Part shown: piece by piece, positions 55,516-64,000 of the stretch
Numbering within the stretch: the stretch's first letter is position 1
Layout: every line of letters begins with the position of its first letter
Origin: Cricetomys ansorgei
Taxonomy: Eukaryota > Chordata > Mammalia > Rodentia > Nesomyidae
Direction of reading: 5' to 3'
DNA: 64,000 nt
Assembly (NCBI GenBank): GCA_026225945.1
Contig: JAMJFZ010000881.1
Span: forward strand, 1,771,001 to 1,835,000
Notes under the pieces: generated by a model
Told to the model about the DNA's origin: nothing
Seen by the model: the letters and a program-made list of their open reading frames with translations, nothing else
The model's database searches: none
Program-made: the position numbers and the translations under genes

Positions 55516-56779
55516 CTTTCTTATTGTTAGCTAAAATATTAAAAAACATTCTTAACTTTTCCACATAATTTATTTTGGCAGATATTTTTATTAGTTCTTT
55601 GAGAGTTTTCTACAACACGTTTTGATAATATTCACACTTCTTTCCAAGGTCTTCACAGATTGCACTTAACTTTGTGTTCTTTTTAATTAATTAAATTTTT
55701 TTGGAAATATATCGACTCATACAAAAGCTGCACAGATTCAAGCCAGACTAGTCCCAGAACTGAGAGGGGGAAAATGGACGTTGGATCCTACCCCCAACCT
55801 AGAAGCTATTTGCAATTTATACAAGCTGGCAATGAGAAAATCACTTTTCTCCAACAGAATGCCACTGGCTAAATCAACCACATTCCAGGTCAAGCCCCAT
55901 GACTGTAAATAATCGACCAACAGAAAATAAACTCCATGTTTTGTTTCATTTTTTATGGAATTTTCTGTTTCTTTCATTTTGCTTTAGATTTTTTTCTCTT
56001 ACTGGTAGTTTTGATTTTCATTTCTGTGGTTTTATAGTTTTCAACTTTTTAGAGAGAGATGTAACTTTAATTCAGGTGAATGTGGAAGTGGACACAATTT
56101 CCTTGCAATCATTCACCATCTTTGGCTCTTACTTTTGCTGCTGGTTGTCATTGTATTTCAAGGGTTCAGAGCTGTATATCCTTGATAATTACTTTCTTAC
56201 ATTGTCACATACACTGCACCTTCCAGTTCTAGAAAATCATGTCAGTAGATACTTCAAGGCAAGGAGCAGCATGGTGTTTCGATATTCCATGCCTCCATTA
56301 TGTGGTGTCTTCAACAACAGAATCTTAACGTCAAGTTCTAGTGGGTGCTCAAGAGCATTTGGAATAGCATGTAACTGAAAGATAATTAAGTGCTGAGTGA
56401 GATTTAGAGGCATTCTCACACACACTGACATTCAGAGTCTTAAACGACACAGTCACTTTACAGAGCTGTAAGTAAACTCTTCACAAGGCTAAACGGAGTT
56501 AATGTGTAAACCAACAAGTTCTAATACAGGAGCACACTGCAATGGAATGAAAACAGTTGTCCACATAAAAACATGGGCACCCTTGCGAGGAAAATGAATT
56601 GGAAATAAGGGACCGTAGAGACATGCAGAGAAGGGCAGAATTACTTAAAATAAAATGTATCTCTAAAGCCTACACAAAAACTTGCCTTTCTGTAGACTAA
56701 TAATTAAAATGAATAGACAAATTTTAAATTAAAAAATAGTGACTGAGGTTCGTTAAAACATTATTTTGAAGAGTAAAAA
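55516..56779. other. Unassigned non-coding DNA including a 159-codon open frame
   Basis: The open frame at 55899-56378 is the longest outside simple repeats. Its translation is Phe/Leu/Ser-rich and has no recognised domain. It lacks a convincing Kozak context, and the region shows no splice or promoter context. I treat it as chance opening in AT-rich DNA, although a short unannotated transcript cannot be ruled out. Confidence 0.5.
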
Positions 56780-56935
56780 TGCACCAAAATCCAGATGTTT
56801 ATCAGTTAGTGAGTGGATAAAAAAATTGTCAGAATGGAACATTGCTGACAATAGAAAGGTTGTAATATAGAAATATGCTGTATGTATAAGTAATCTAAAG
56901 CTCATGAAATTTTATATTTTAAGTGTCACAACACT
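56780..56935 (+). repeat. Possible old L1 3' fragment, plus strand
   Basis: CACCAAAATCCAGATGTTTA, TCAGTTAGTGAGTGGATAAA and AGAATGGAACATTGCTGACA, then ATAGAAAGG, resemble the L1 ORF2 end CCCAAATGTCCATCAACAGG, TGAATGGATAAACAAA and CAATGGAATATTACTCAGC. The match is loose. It lies about 1.5 kb after the upstream L1 piece in the same orientation. Confidence 0.45.
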
Positions 56936-58000
56936 TTAGTATGTGGATTATATTAATATTTCAATTATAATCTCGCAAATTAATTAATGAATTTACTGTA
57001 AATATTTCATTGATTGTGGTGGTTTAATAGTGCAGAATATGAAATTTTATGTTTAGTAAATGGAAACTTCACAGAAGTCCTCAGAGTGCACAACTATGTA
57101 GCAAATATCCAGAAGAGCTCACTATGAAGATCAGAAAGGTTTTTTTATTTTTTTCCAGTACTGAGGAGACATGTAGAGTACTGTTAAAGGCATAGCATTT
57201 CTGTTTAGGGGAATAAATGTTTTAATTAGGTTTTTTAAATAAAACTTTGAAATTCTATATTAAGAATTTATTGCATGGATCACATTATTTTAGTTATAAT
57301 GCTACAAATGAATGAATATATGTTTTATAAATATTTCACTGATCTTTTGACCTCTTTTCCATAAGGGAACAATAAACACTGGAAAATACATAAATACAGC
57401 TAAGAGATATGCTAAAAATAGAAGAGTCATGATGACTGAGTGATCATAGGAAAAGATTGAAGTTTTCTTTCAAAAGTAAGCATGGACTAACAAATGCTAC
57501 CTGGCTCCTGCTTATATACGTTGATAGTAGACAGACAAACGGACAAACAGCACAGAGTCAATGTAGCATGATGTTAGCCAGTCTTTGCTGGCCAACTTTT
57601 CATTATCTGTTAGTATATGCTCGGCTAAAGCATTCAGAGACCTAAAAAGAAATCTCATTCCACGTGTCTAAACACAGCTCAAGTGCACTGCTCATCTTTA
57701 TGGGTCTTGCAGTGCCCTGAATGTGAAATACGTACCCTGATGTCAGACTTGATGGCAAACAAAGGTCAAGGAGCAAGAACCATTTGGAGAACATAGAAAC
57801 AGAAAGAGATTAGCAAACTGAACACAACTATATTAAAAAAAAAAAAACTCCACAAAAGCAACATTCTATAAAAGATTGTTCAATGCATACGCCACCCGCC
57901 AAGAGCAAAAGAGAAAATAGAAAGAAAAGTCTAGCCACTACTGGCAAGTTACAAATCACAAGGATAAAACATATTTTCTAACATACTTATATTCATGAAA
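56936..58000. other. Unassigned AT-rich non-coding DNA
   Basis: Very AT-rich to about 57420. No gene or repeat was recognised. A 13-bp A-run lies near 57835-57847. Confidence 0.45.
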
Positions 58001-58320
58001 GACAATAACTCTATCCCATCTGTGGTGTATTATGTCACAGTGCGGTGGTGAAGTTATTCTGGATTTGGAGAGGTCTCCCTAGCAGATGTGTCTCCAACCT
58101 GCCCCTAACACATTCTTCTGAGGTACAAGCACATGGAAGCTCGGATTGGGCCAGCCCTCATCCACGCACAAGCAGATTCTGAAGAAGATAAAACATAATG
58201 GAAAGCTAGATATGGAAGTGACATCACGTAATGAGGCCCACACAAGTCCCAGGATGTATTTATATAAGCATGATGCATGAGCAAATACAATACAGTATAT
58301 TTATTGATTGCACCTGACAC
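58001..58320. promoter_or_regulatory. Candidate regulatory block with CRE-like site and TATA-like box
   Basis: GTGACATCACGTAATGAGG at about 58219-58237 combines a TGACATCA bZIP half-site pair with TCACGTAA. Forty bases on, GTATTTATATAAGCATG looks TATA-like and is followed by GATGCATGAGC. No transcript, open frame or CpG island lies beside it, so promoter activity is only a possibility. Confidence 0.3.
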
Positions 58321-58653
58321 CTAACTGGAGACACTTTTACAGATTTCAAAATGTGTCCACTTGTCTCATTAGACTCATTCGAACTAGGACAAAAAATAAA
58401 GCCAAACATTTTGTAAATTGATCAAAGAGGTTTGGAGCATAGGATTATTTTTCCTGATACTGGGGTAGGAACACACATTTCTGAGGGAGGATGCCCATGG
58501 GCATGAATGAACATATAGGCATTAAGCAGAAAGATGACGCATTTCCCCAAGTTTTTAAGTCTACATCATTACAAATGGGAACATAAACTGAATCTTGTCT
58601 TAGTTCAAGGTGTCTGTATTTTCTATGAACATAAATGCAATTTACTAGATAAT

Positions 58654-58655
<2 letters not shown>

Positions 58656-58700
<45 letters not shown>
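58656..58700. repeat. CA microsatellite
   Basis: A clean CA run of about 43 bp ending in CACGTGTGC. Confidence 0.98.
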
Positions 58701-58702
<2 letters not shown>

Positions 58703-59794
58703 TGCTCATAGATCTCAAACCCACCAACACACTCCACCAGTTGTATGAGCCCTTAAGTGCAAAATGGGATTACTATGAATATATGAATGTGTGATGTCTG
58801 ACTCACTGGGTAATAACTTTATTTAGCATATAGCATGAAAAAAATTCAGCCTTTTTATTTTCCGGTGAATATCTATTGTTCAGAACACTCTATTTGGAGC
58901 TATGGGATATGCAAAGTTAAATAAAACGTTAAGTTCCTGTAGTTCCTGTTACATATGAAATGCAATGTAAAATATATTGTTAGACGCCATGATAGCCTTT
59001 GTCACACGTCTCAAAACAAGTTCGCTTGAGATCAGGATATCAGACCTTAGTGAATTATCAGAGTTTATTCTACATAAAATTTGTTCACACCAGCTTATAT
59101 TTTTAGTAAATAGTTTTCGTTCTGCCACTGAAGGCTTAGAGACACACCTGCCACTCATACTTGCTATGGAGTTAGTTCCTTCCTGGCTTCCCTAGTCCCT
59201 TCATTCTTCCCCTCTCTCTCCCTTTCCACCTCTCTCCTATCGGTTGTCGTCCACTCTCCTCCTTTCTATCTCTTTTCTATCATTCCCAATACTGTGCTCT
59301 TGACTTTTGGCATATTTAACCACTGAACTTAAAAGTGAAGGGGGAATAGCTAAATTAAAGATATCCGTCTAAGTGGCCTGTAAATCCTGATGACCTCATA
59401 GTGAGAGAACTAAGGAAACAAAAAACAAGAAGAAACATTAACAAATCAACATAAACTCAATCAAGAGTAATTGCTTTTACCCAGGTTCTGGGAAAATATG
59501 CATGTCTCTTATACACAGGAAGTTAGTAGTTAAAAGTATATATTTTGCTGAGTTGGAGATTAAATGGGAAATGTTAATATTTGAAATTTTCTTATATGGT
59601 TCAATTATTTTTCCGACAAGTACGGTTAAGGAAAACATTACAACTTTCTAAGTGTGGGTATAGATATATACTAATATATTCAAACATACAAGGGAAGGTT
59701 TGAATTAGTTTATTGTATGCAGCTACAATGAATAGCCCTACGTTATAATTCCGTAATGCATTATTACTTTTATTTTCATGTTTACTGGGTAACA
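58701..59794. other. Unassigned non-coding DNA
   Basis: A pyrimidine-rich stretch lies at about 59190-59290. Otherwise no gene or repeat was recognised. The overlapping open frames at 58949-59195 are on opposite strands and unsupported. Confidence 0.45.
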
Positions 59795-60100
59795 CTTTAA
59801 AATAATGGCCCAGTTAAGGTAATTAATGTTGAATTACAGAGGAAATCCAACTGAATTACTTGTGACATTCACATTAATACTAGATGAGTTCACTGTGATT
59901 AATGCTGTTAAATAGATACCAAAGGAATTAATATTGATTAGGCAATTATTTTAAAGTGTTGCTGTTTATTGTAATTTGCACCAACTTCTTTTATTTGAAG
60001 AAAGCTTTCTTCATTGGCACTGTCCAGGGCAAGCTGTGTAATTGCCTTCAGAACCTGGATGAGGAGCCCACAGTTTCCTTTTGTTTTATTTTTACATTCT
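59795..60100. promoter_or_regulatory. Candidate conserved block rich in TAAT homeodomain cores
   Basis: At least eight TAAT/ATTA cores occur in about 200 bp: AAGGTAATTAATGTTGAATT, CAACTGAATTACTTGTG, ATTCACATTAATACTAG, GTGATTAATGCTG, AGGAATTAATATTGATTAGG and GGCAATTATTT. The right part has CTGTGTAATTGCC and no simple repeat. Enhancer activity is inferred from motif clustering alone. Confidence 0.4.
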
Positions 60101-60137
60101 AAACAATTTTACATTTGAGAATAAGACATGCTGCTCT

Positions 60138-60440
60138 AGGAGATGGGGAGGGCTCTCAGCAGATTAAGTGCATGCCCTGCAGGCCAGGATCAGACTACTG
60201 ACCTCTAGACTCCACGTAAAAGCAGGTGTGTGTGAGTGACAGCGACCTACTATCTCCATGCTCGGGAAGTAGAGACAGGGAACTAGTCTCAAGAGGAAGC
60301 TGGCTACCCGGACCAGCTGAAACAGTGCACTCCAGATTTAGGAAAGATGCTGCCTTAATAAACAAAGTAGACAGTTGTAGGAAAGACAGTTAAAGTTAGC
60401 TTTGAGCCTTCCCTTGCCCCCTACACACACACACATCCAT
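60138..60440 (+). repeat. B2/B3-related composite SINE, plus strand
   Basis: GAGATGGGGAGGGCTCTCAG and CAGATTAAGTGCATGCCCTG match the tRNA-like head. TCCATGCTCGGGAAGTAGAG and ACAGGGAACTAGTCTCAAG match a B1-like middle block. ACTCACAC-type CA units and CCCTTGCCCCCTACACAC close it. The order fits a rodent composite SINE with a tRNA-like start, B1-related middle and B3-like CA-rich end. The exact family is uncertain. Confidence 0.62.
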
Positions 60441-61039
60441 AGAAATGCAAACATATGCACATGTATACTCACATGTGCTAAAAAACAGAGACTTTTAAAT
60501 AACTCTCCATATTTAATATGTATACTTATAGTAATGTGTCACATGCAAATATTTTAACAATGGCTGCGTTCAAAATAACAGAATAACAAATTGTCAGTTG
60601 TTAAGCATTCTGCTGTGACAGATACAGTCAGAGATGTCCCTTAGATATAAAACATTGCCAAGTATTTCATTTATCACCCACCTGGCTGGCATTATCCTGT
60701 GAGAATGGTTATCAAATTAAATTCCATTTTCCTAATATCTGTACAGAAATCTAGAAGGCAGGAGCAGAGCTGACCTGAACCACATTTGGTGGAAATATGA
60801 AATTGATAATGTCTGGTAGTTACGTGAAGATTTTGCAGATAGTTTGAAAACAAAATAAGTGAATACATGAAAACAGATCTGAGAAAATAAGGCTGTTTCC
60901 ATGTGGAAATAGCTAGCAGTTATTTGTCAATAGATATTCCATTTCATAGTTTTGTTTTGTTTTTTATAACCACATTGTCTTTTTTCTGCTGGTAACAGGG
61001 AAATTTCCAGGACAGCCATGAAGATATGGAGGGTTCCTT
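60441..61039. other. Unassigned non-coding DNA
   Basis: No gene or transposon was recognised. A perfect octamer, ATGCAAAT, lies at 60543-60550. Confidence 0.45.
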
Positions 61040-61468
61040 TGTACACTTTATCAGTCAGGGTTCAAAACCATTTATATACATGCTAATATCCATATAATAC
61101 AACCATACATGTCTAAACAGATGCAATGTGTATAGTATACCACACATAGTATTTTATGCTGGGGATAAGTTTATTGCACATAAGGAAGCAAGGACACAGA
61201 TTTGATATGTGTGGGGCAGAATGGAGAGGTCTTCTGCTTCAGTCTGAGGTAGGGTGTCTTCTTTGGAAAGCTTGTTTCTATGCCTCAGACTTCAACTCTT
61301 TCCATGAGGCTAGCCCTTATTACCAAAAGCTAACATCTTTTACTTAATTGCATGTACTCTAGATTTTAGCTGCATCTACAGTATACCTTGACAGAAACTC
61401 TACATTTGCATTTTGATAACTGGGTTCTACACACTATGGACAGATGAAGCTGGCTAACCATAACACCA
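61040..61468 (-). repeat. Possible ancient LTR-like repeat, minus strand
   Basis: The plus-strand start ATCAGTCAGGGTTCAAAACC resembles the reversed end ATTAGTCAGGGTTCTCTAGA of mammalian LTR-like repeats. The far end GCTGGCTAACCATAACACC resembles the reversed start TTGACATAAACTAACCATCACA. The interior includes TTCAACTCTTTCCATGAGG, which fits only loosely. Confidence 0.42.
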
Positions 61469-63620
61469 GAAATGAAGTTTGGCAGAGTGAAATGGAGAGC
61501 CCTGCCCTCTGCCTCTGACACTACCTCTCAGCCAATTTCTATTATTATAATTAGAATATGCTTCCTTTCTTTCTAGTTTTCAAATGACATTTGTAGATTT
61601 AGGATCCCAGAATTGGGTATTTTTTTCTTAAAATTGGCTACATGTTTTCATATTTTGTCTTTTCTCCTATTTATTCTTTTTATGATCCAAAATGCATTGA
61701 TTTTTTTTTCTGTAAATTGTTGGAGCTTTCTCATATTGAAAAGGAAGGAAAAATCACTTTTTAGCTAGCATTTTGTCATTCACATGAGTGTGGTCTTCAT
61801 GACATTGATGCTAACATGCAACAAACGATGGACAGTCAGAACAATAAAGCCGGAAGGACGCTCTGCTATGAACATGCGAATAGACTTGGGGCTCATGAAA
61901 TGACTAATGCCAAAAGCTAATTGCTTTCTTCGTAGACAGAAGGTATTTTCTTTATTAGAGTTTGCATGTGAGAACATATTTCCTATCAAAATATATTCCC
62001 AGGTCAAGTTGCATATACAGATTGATTTGAATTTCTTATTGATTCTCCTTTTCTCTAGGCTTTAACAGAGTTACTGAAATTAAATATGCTTTCCAACTTC
62101 GGGGAGTTGATCTGGAAAATTTTGAAATACTCTTATTGTTCCCAGAGGGGAAAAAAATCCAATCACTCACGCAAACACTGTTTGTGTCCATGTATAATTC
62201 CTCAATTTAACTTCAAGAAATGTTTAATGTATCACTGTAGATACTATGGTTTATTGCATTTTTCTAGCCAGGAGTATATTTAGACTGAAAGTAGTTTGTC
62301 TTTGTGTCACAACAGAAACAGTTATTTCCCTTGTCTTTACGTGATCATGACACAGTGCATAAAAAGATTAGAAACAGGGAGAACCGTAGATGGCAAACCC
62401 CAGAAGAAAATGCCTCCTGGCCTCACACTACAATAAGACTGTCTTTAGAAAAACCTATTCAACAAATATGTCCCATTCTCAGTCATCAAAACAAGGAGCA
62501 TTGAGAAGCAGAAAATTAGTAATATGTCTCTGAGATTGGATCATGTTATAAACAATGGCTATAAAATCGGTATCATCGTAGTACACAAGAGAAAACAAAC
62601 ACTTACAACTTGTCCAAACAAAGAATTTCCAAGGAATATTGGAATGGCCAGCTTCCCATGAGCCAGACTTATCTCTAATGTGAAACTGCTTTTGCTACAA
62701 GTCTCATAGCATCTCCACAGCACATGTGCACTAGCTGATCTAAAAAGATACATGGTGCTATATAGCTAGCTATCTTGGGGAAGGAACCAGCTCCTAAATT
62801 TAAAATGCAGTTTGAGGCTTTCTCAGGTGATGTTTATATGAGAGGGCTTCCATTATTAGCACATTATTCCATATCAGCATGACTTCCATTGGCAATTAGT
62901 ACCCTTTAATTTAAATCTTTCGTGTATTACATAATTTGCTCTACTCTCATTGGCTTATGATACTCTCATTCCCTTCTTTAGCTTTATCCATGCATTGACA
63001 GCTTGTGCTAACTGCTATTCCTCTGCTTTTCCTAATCATTGCTTAGACTGGAATCTCTTCTGAAGTCTCATGGTAAGTGAATAGAAGTTTTCTACTAGCA
63101 GTTTCTTCAAAAGTATGTGAATGGGGGCTTGCAATGTGTGTGTTCACATTTTCTAAACAGTCTGACACCATTCACAAGTGTATTATTTAGCTCACATAAT
63201 CTAAGCGTCTTAAACGATGGTACCATTATCATCGTTAGTGAAATCTGGTGTGGAGTTTGCGGTACAGGCCGGTATCCATTGTTACCTGCAGAGTTATCTC
63301 ATGTCTAGGTGACTTTAGTCCCTTAAGCAAATCTGAATTCTAGTCTTCCTTTGGAAAACTTGATCTGGAACATTTTATTTTATTATTAATGAATTTTATC
63401 CTTTCAATATTTTATTATGTGCATTGAGGGAGTTTGATGGGTGATATTAGAATAACTGTTGTGTGAGGTAATATTGTTAAATCAGCCTGTAAAGGAAAAT
63501 ATTCTTCATCGTTCTAGAATATTCTTTATTTTGGATAGATATCAAAATGAATTTATTTTCTAGCAATATACATCTTTATTAATTAAAGCAAAATTTTCAT
63601 TTCAACAAATAATTAATATG
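61469..63620. other. Unassigned non-coding DNA
   Basis: About 2.1 kb with no recognised gene or transposon. The 62820-63060 part has mixed composition, with CTTCCATTGGCAATTAGTAC and CATTGGCTTATGATAC, two CCAAT-type boxes on the minus strand about 65 bp apart. Confidence 0.45.

Positions 63621-63662
<42 letters not shown>
63621..63662. repeat. TA microsatellite
   Basis: An uninterrupted TA run of about 42 bp. The minus-strand open frame through it is an Ile/Tyr artefact. Confidence 0.98.
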
Positions 63663-63664
<2 letters not shown>

Positions 63665-63896
63665 CATAATACTGCATTGGTGTGAGTTTTCTTATGTTGA
63701 AAAAAGTAAAATAGTACTTTAGGGTAAAATACAAATAAGAAAGAAAATGTAGATCTAAATTTGCAGTTGAGGTTTGCATGCTTAATCCTTTCATGTTCAT
63801 TTTCAACACTACAGAGGAAAAGCTTGCATGCTTTGTTGTATTTTTAAAATAGTTTGGGCATAGTTCTATTTAAAATGTAATCCATTCTCTCACAGG

Positions 63897-64000
63897 GAAC
63901 AAGGGAGTTAGCTCCACAGGTAGAAATGCTTGCTGTGCAAACCTGATGACCTAGGTTTGATCGCTGGGTCTGGGTAAAAAGCAGGATGCTGTTTCTCTCA
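63897..64000 (+). repeat. B3-type SINE, plus strand, cut by window end
   Basis: GGAGTTAGCTCCACAGGTAG, AAATGCTTGCTGTGCAAACC, TGATGACCTAGGTTTGATCG and CTGGGTCTGGGTAAAAAGC match the B3 head and early body (GCTTGCTGCCAAGCCTGATG, ACCTGAGTTCGATCCC). The rest lies outside the window. Confidence 0.82.

Noticed and set aside
55273..55564. Pro/Ser-rich and Glu/Arg-rich open frames on both strands
   Set aside because: They are produced by the CCTT array, so both strands are open because of composition.
55899..56378. 159-codon open frame
   Set aside because: No domain, paralogue, signal peptide or exon context was recognised. The Phe/Leu/Ser-rich composition matches AT-rich non-coding DNA.

Overview
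This 64-kb window is non-coding nuclear DNA from a mammal, almost certainly a muroid rodent. No protein-coding gene, exon, rRNA or tRNA gene could be supported. Open frames are short (about 160 codons at most), the longest comes from a CA microsatellite, and the others lack recognisable domains, biased codon use or an exon-like context. The rodent assignment rests on B2/B3-superfamily SINEs on both strands, old B1/B4-type SINEs, Lx-type L1 3' ends and rodent MaLR-type solo LTRs, together with mammal-wide MIR and L2 remnants. The sequence is AT-rich and CpG-poor with many long simple repeats, which suits an intergenic gene desert or a large intron. Mouse versus rat versus another muroid cannot be settled by eye, although no young ID element of the abundant rat type was seen.

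Layout. 1-8.7 kb: unassigned AT-rich DNA with B3-type SINEs (513, 2359, 7012), an L2 end (3085), a B4/B1 fragment (4385), a pyrimidine tract (7966) and a MIR (8528). 8.7-17.2 kb: almost no recognisable transposons, one ATC microsatellite. 17-24 kb: an L2-like piece, an old unassigned repeat, GA, TA and CT tracts, a B2 followed by a B1-like SINE, MIR pieces, and a B1-like SINE followed by a long CA array. 24.2-31.5 kb: the densest transposon block, with two L1 3' ends, three MaLR-type solo LTRs carrying exact or near-exact 5-bp target duplications, and a roughly 1.1-kb LTR-like element built from degenerate CAGTCAG/GTTCAG units that seems to sit inside an older element. 33.3-33.7 kb: a TCTA array next to a B3 SINE.

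33.7-41.4 kb is a 7.7-kb interval without a recognisable transposon. It holds the best candidates for function: three perfect octamers (ATTTGCAT) within about 1 kb and one partial CTCF-like motif. 41.4-51.5 kb returns to repeats: MaLR-type LTRs, B3 SINEs, an L1 3' end and CA arrays. 51.5-64 kb mixes old L1 fragments, a large CCTT array, CA and TA arrays and SINEs with several repeat-free blocks rich in homeodomain, bZIP or TCF-like motifs (51.9-52.4, 53.7-54.2, 58.0-58.3 and 59.8-60.1 kb).

No new molecular system is claimed. The most useful leads are the putative regulatory blocks, the unusual composite LTR-like element, and a 26-bp exact match between a SINE and an isolated site 1 kb away. 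Repeat family names were assigned by recognition and should be read as class-level calls where stated.
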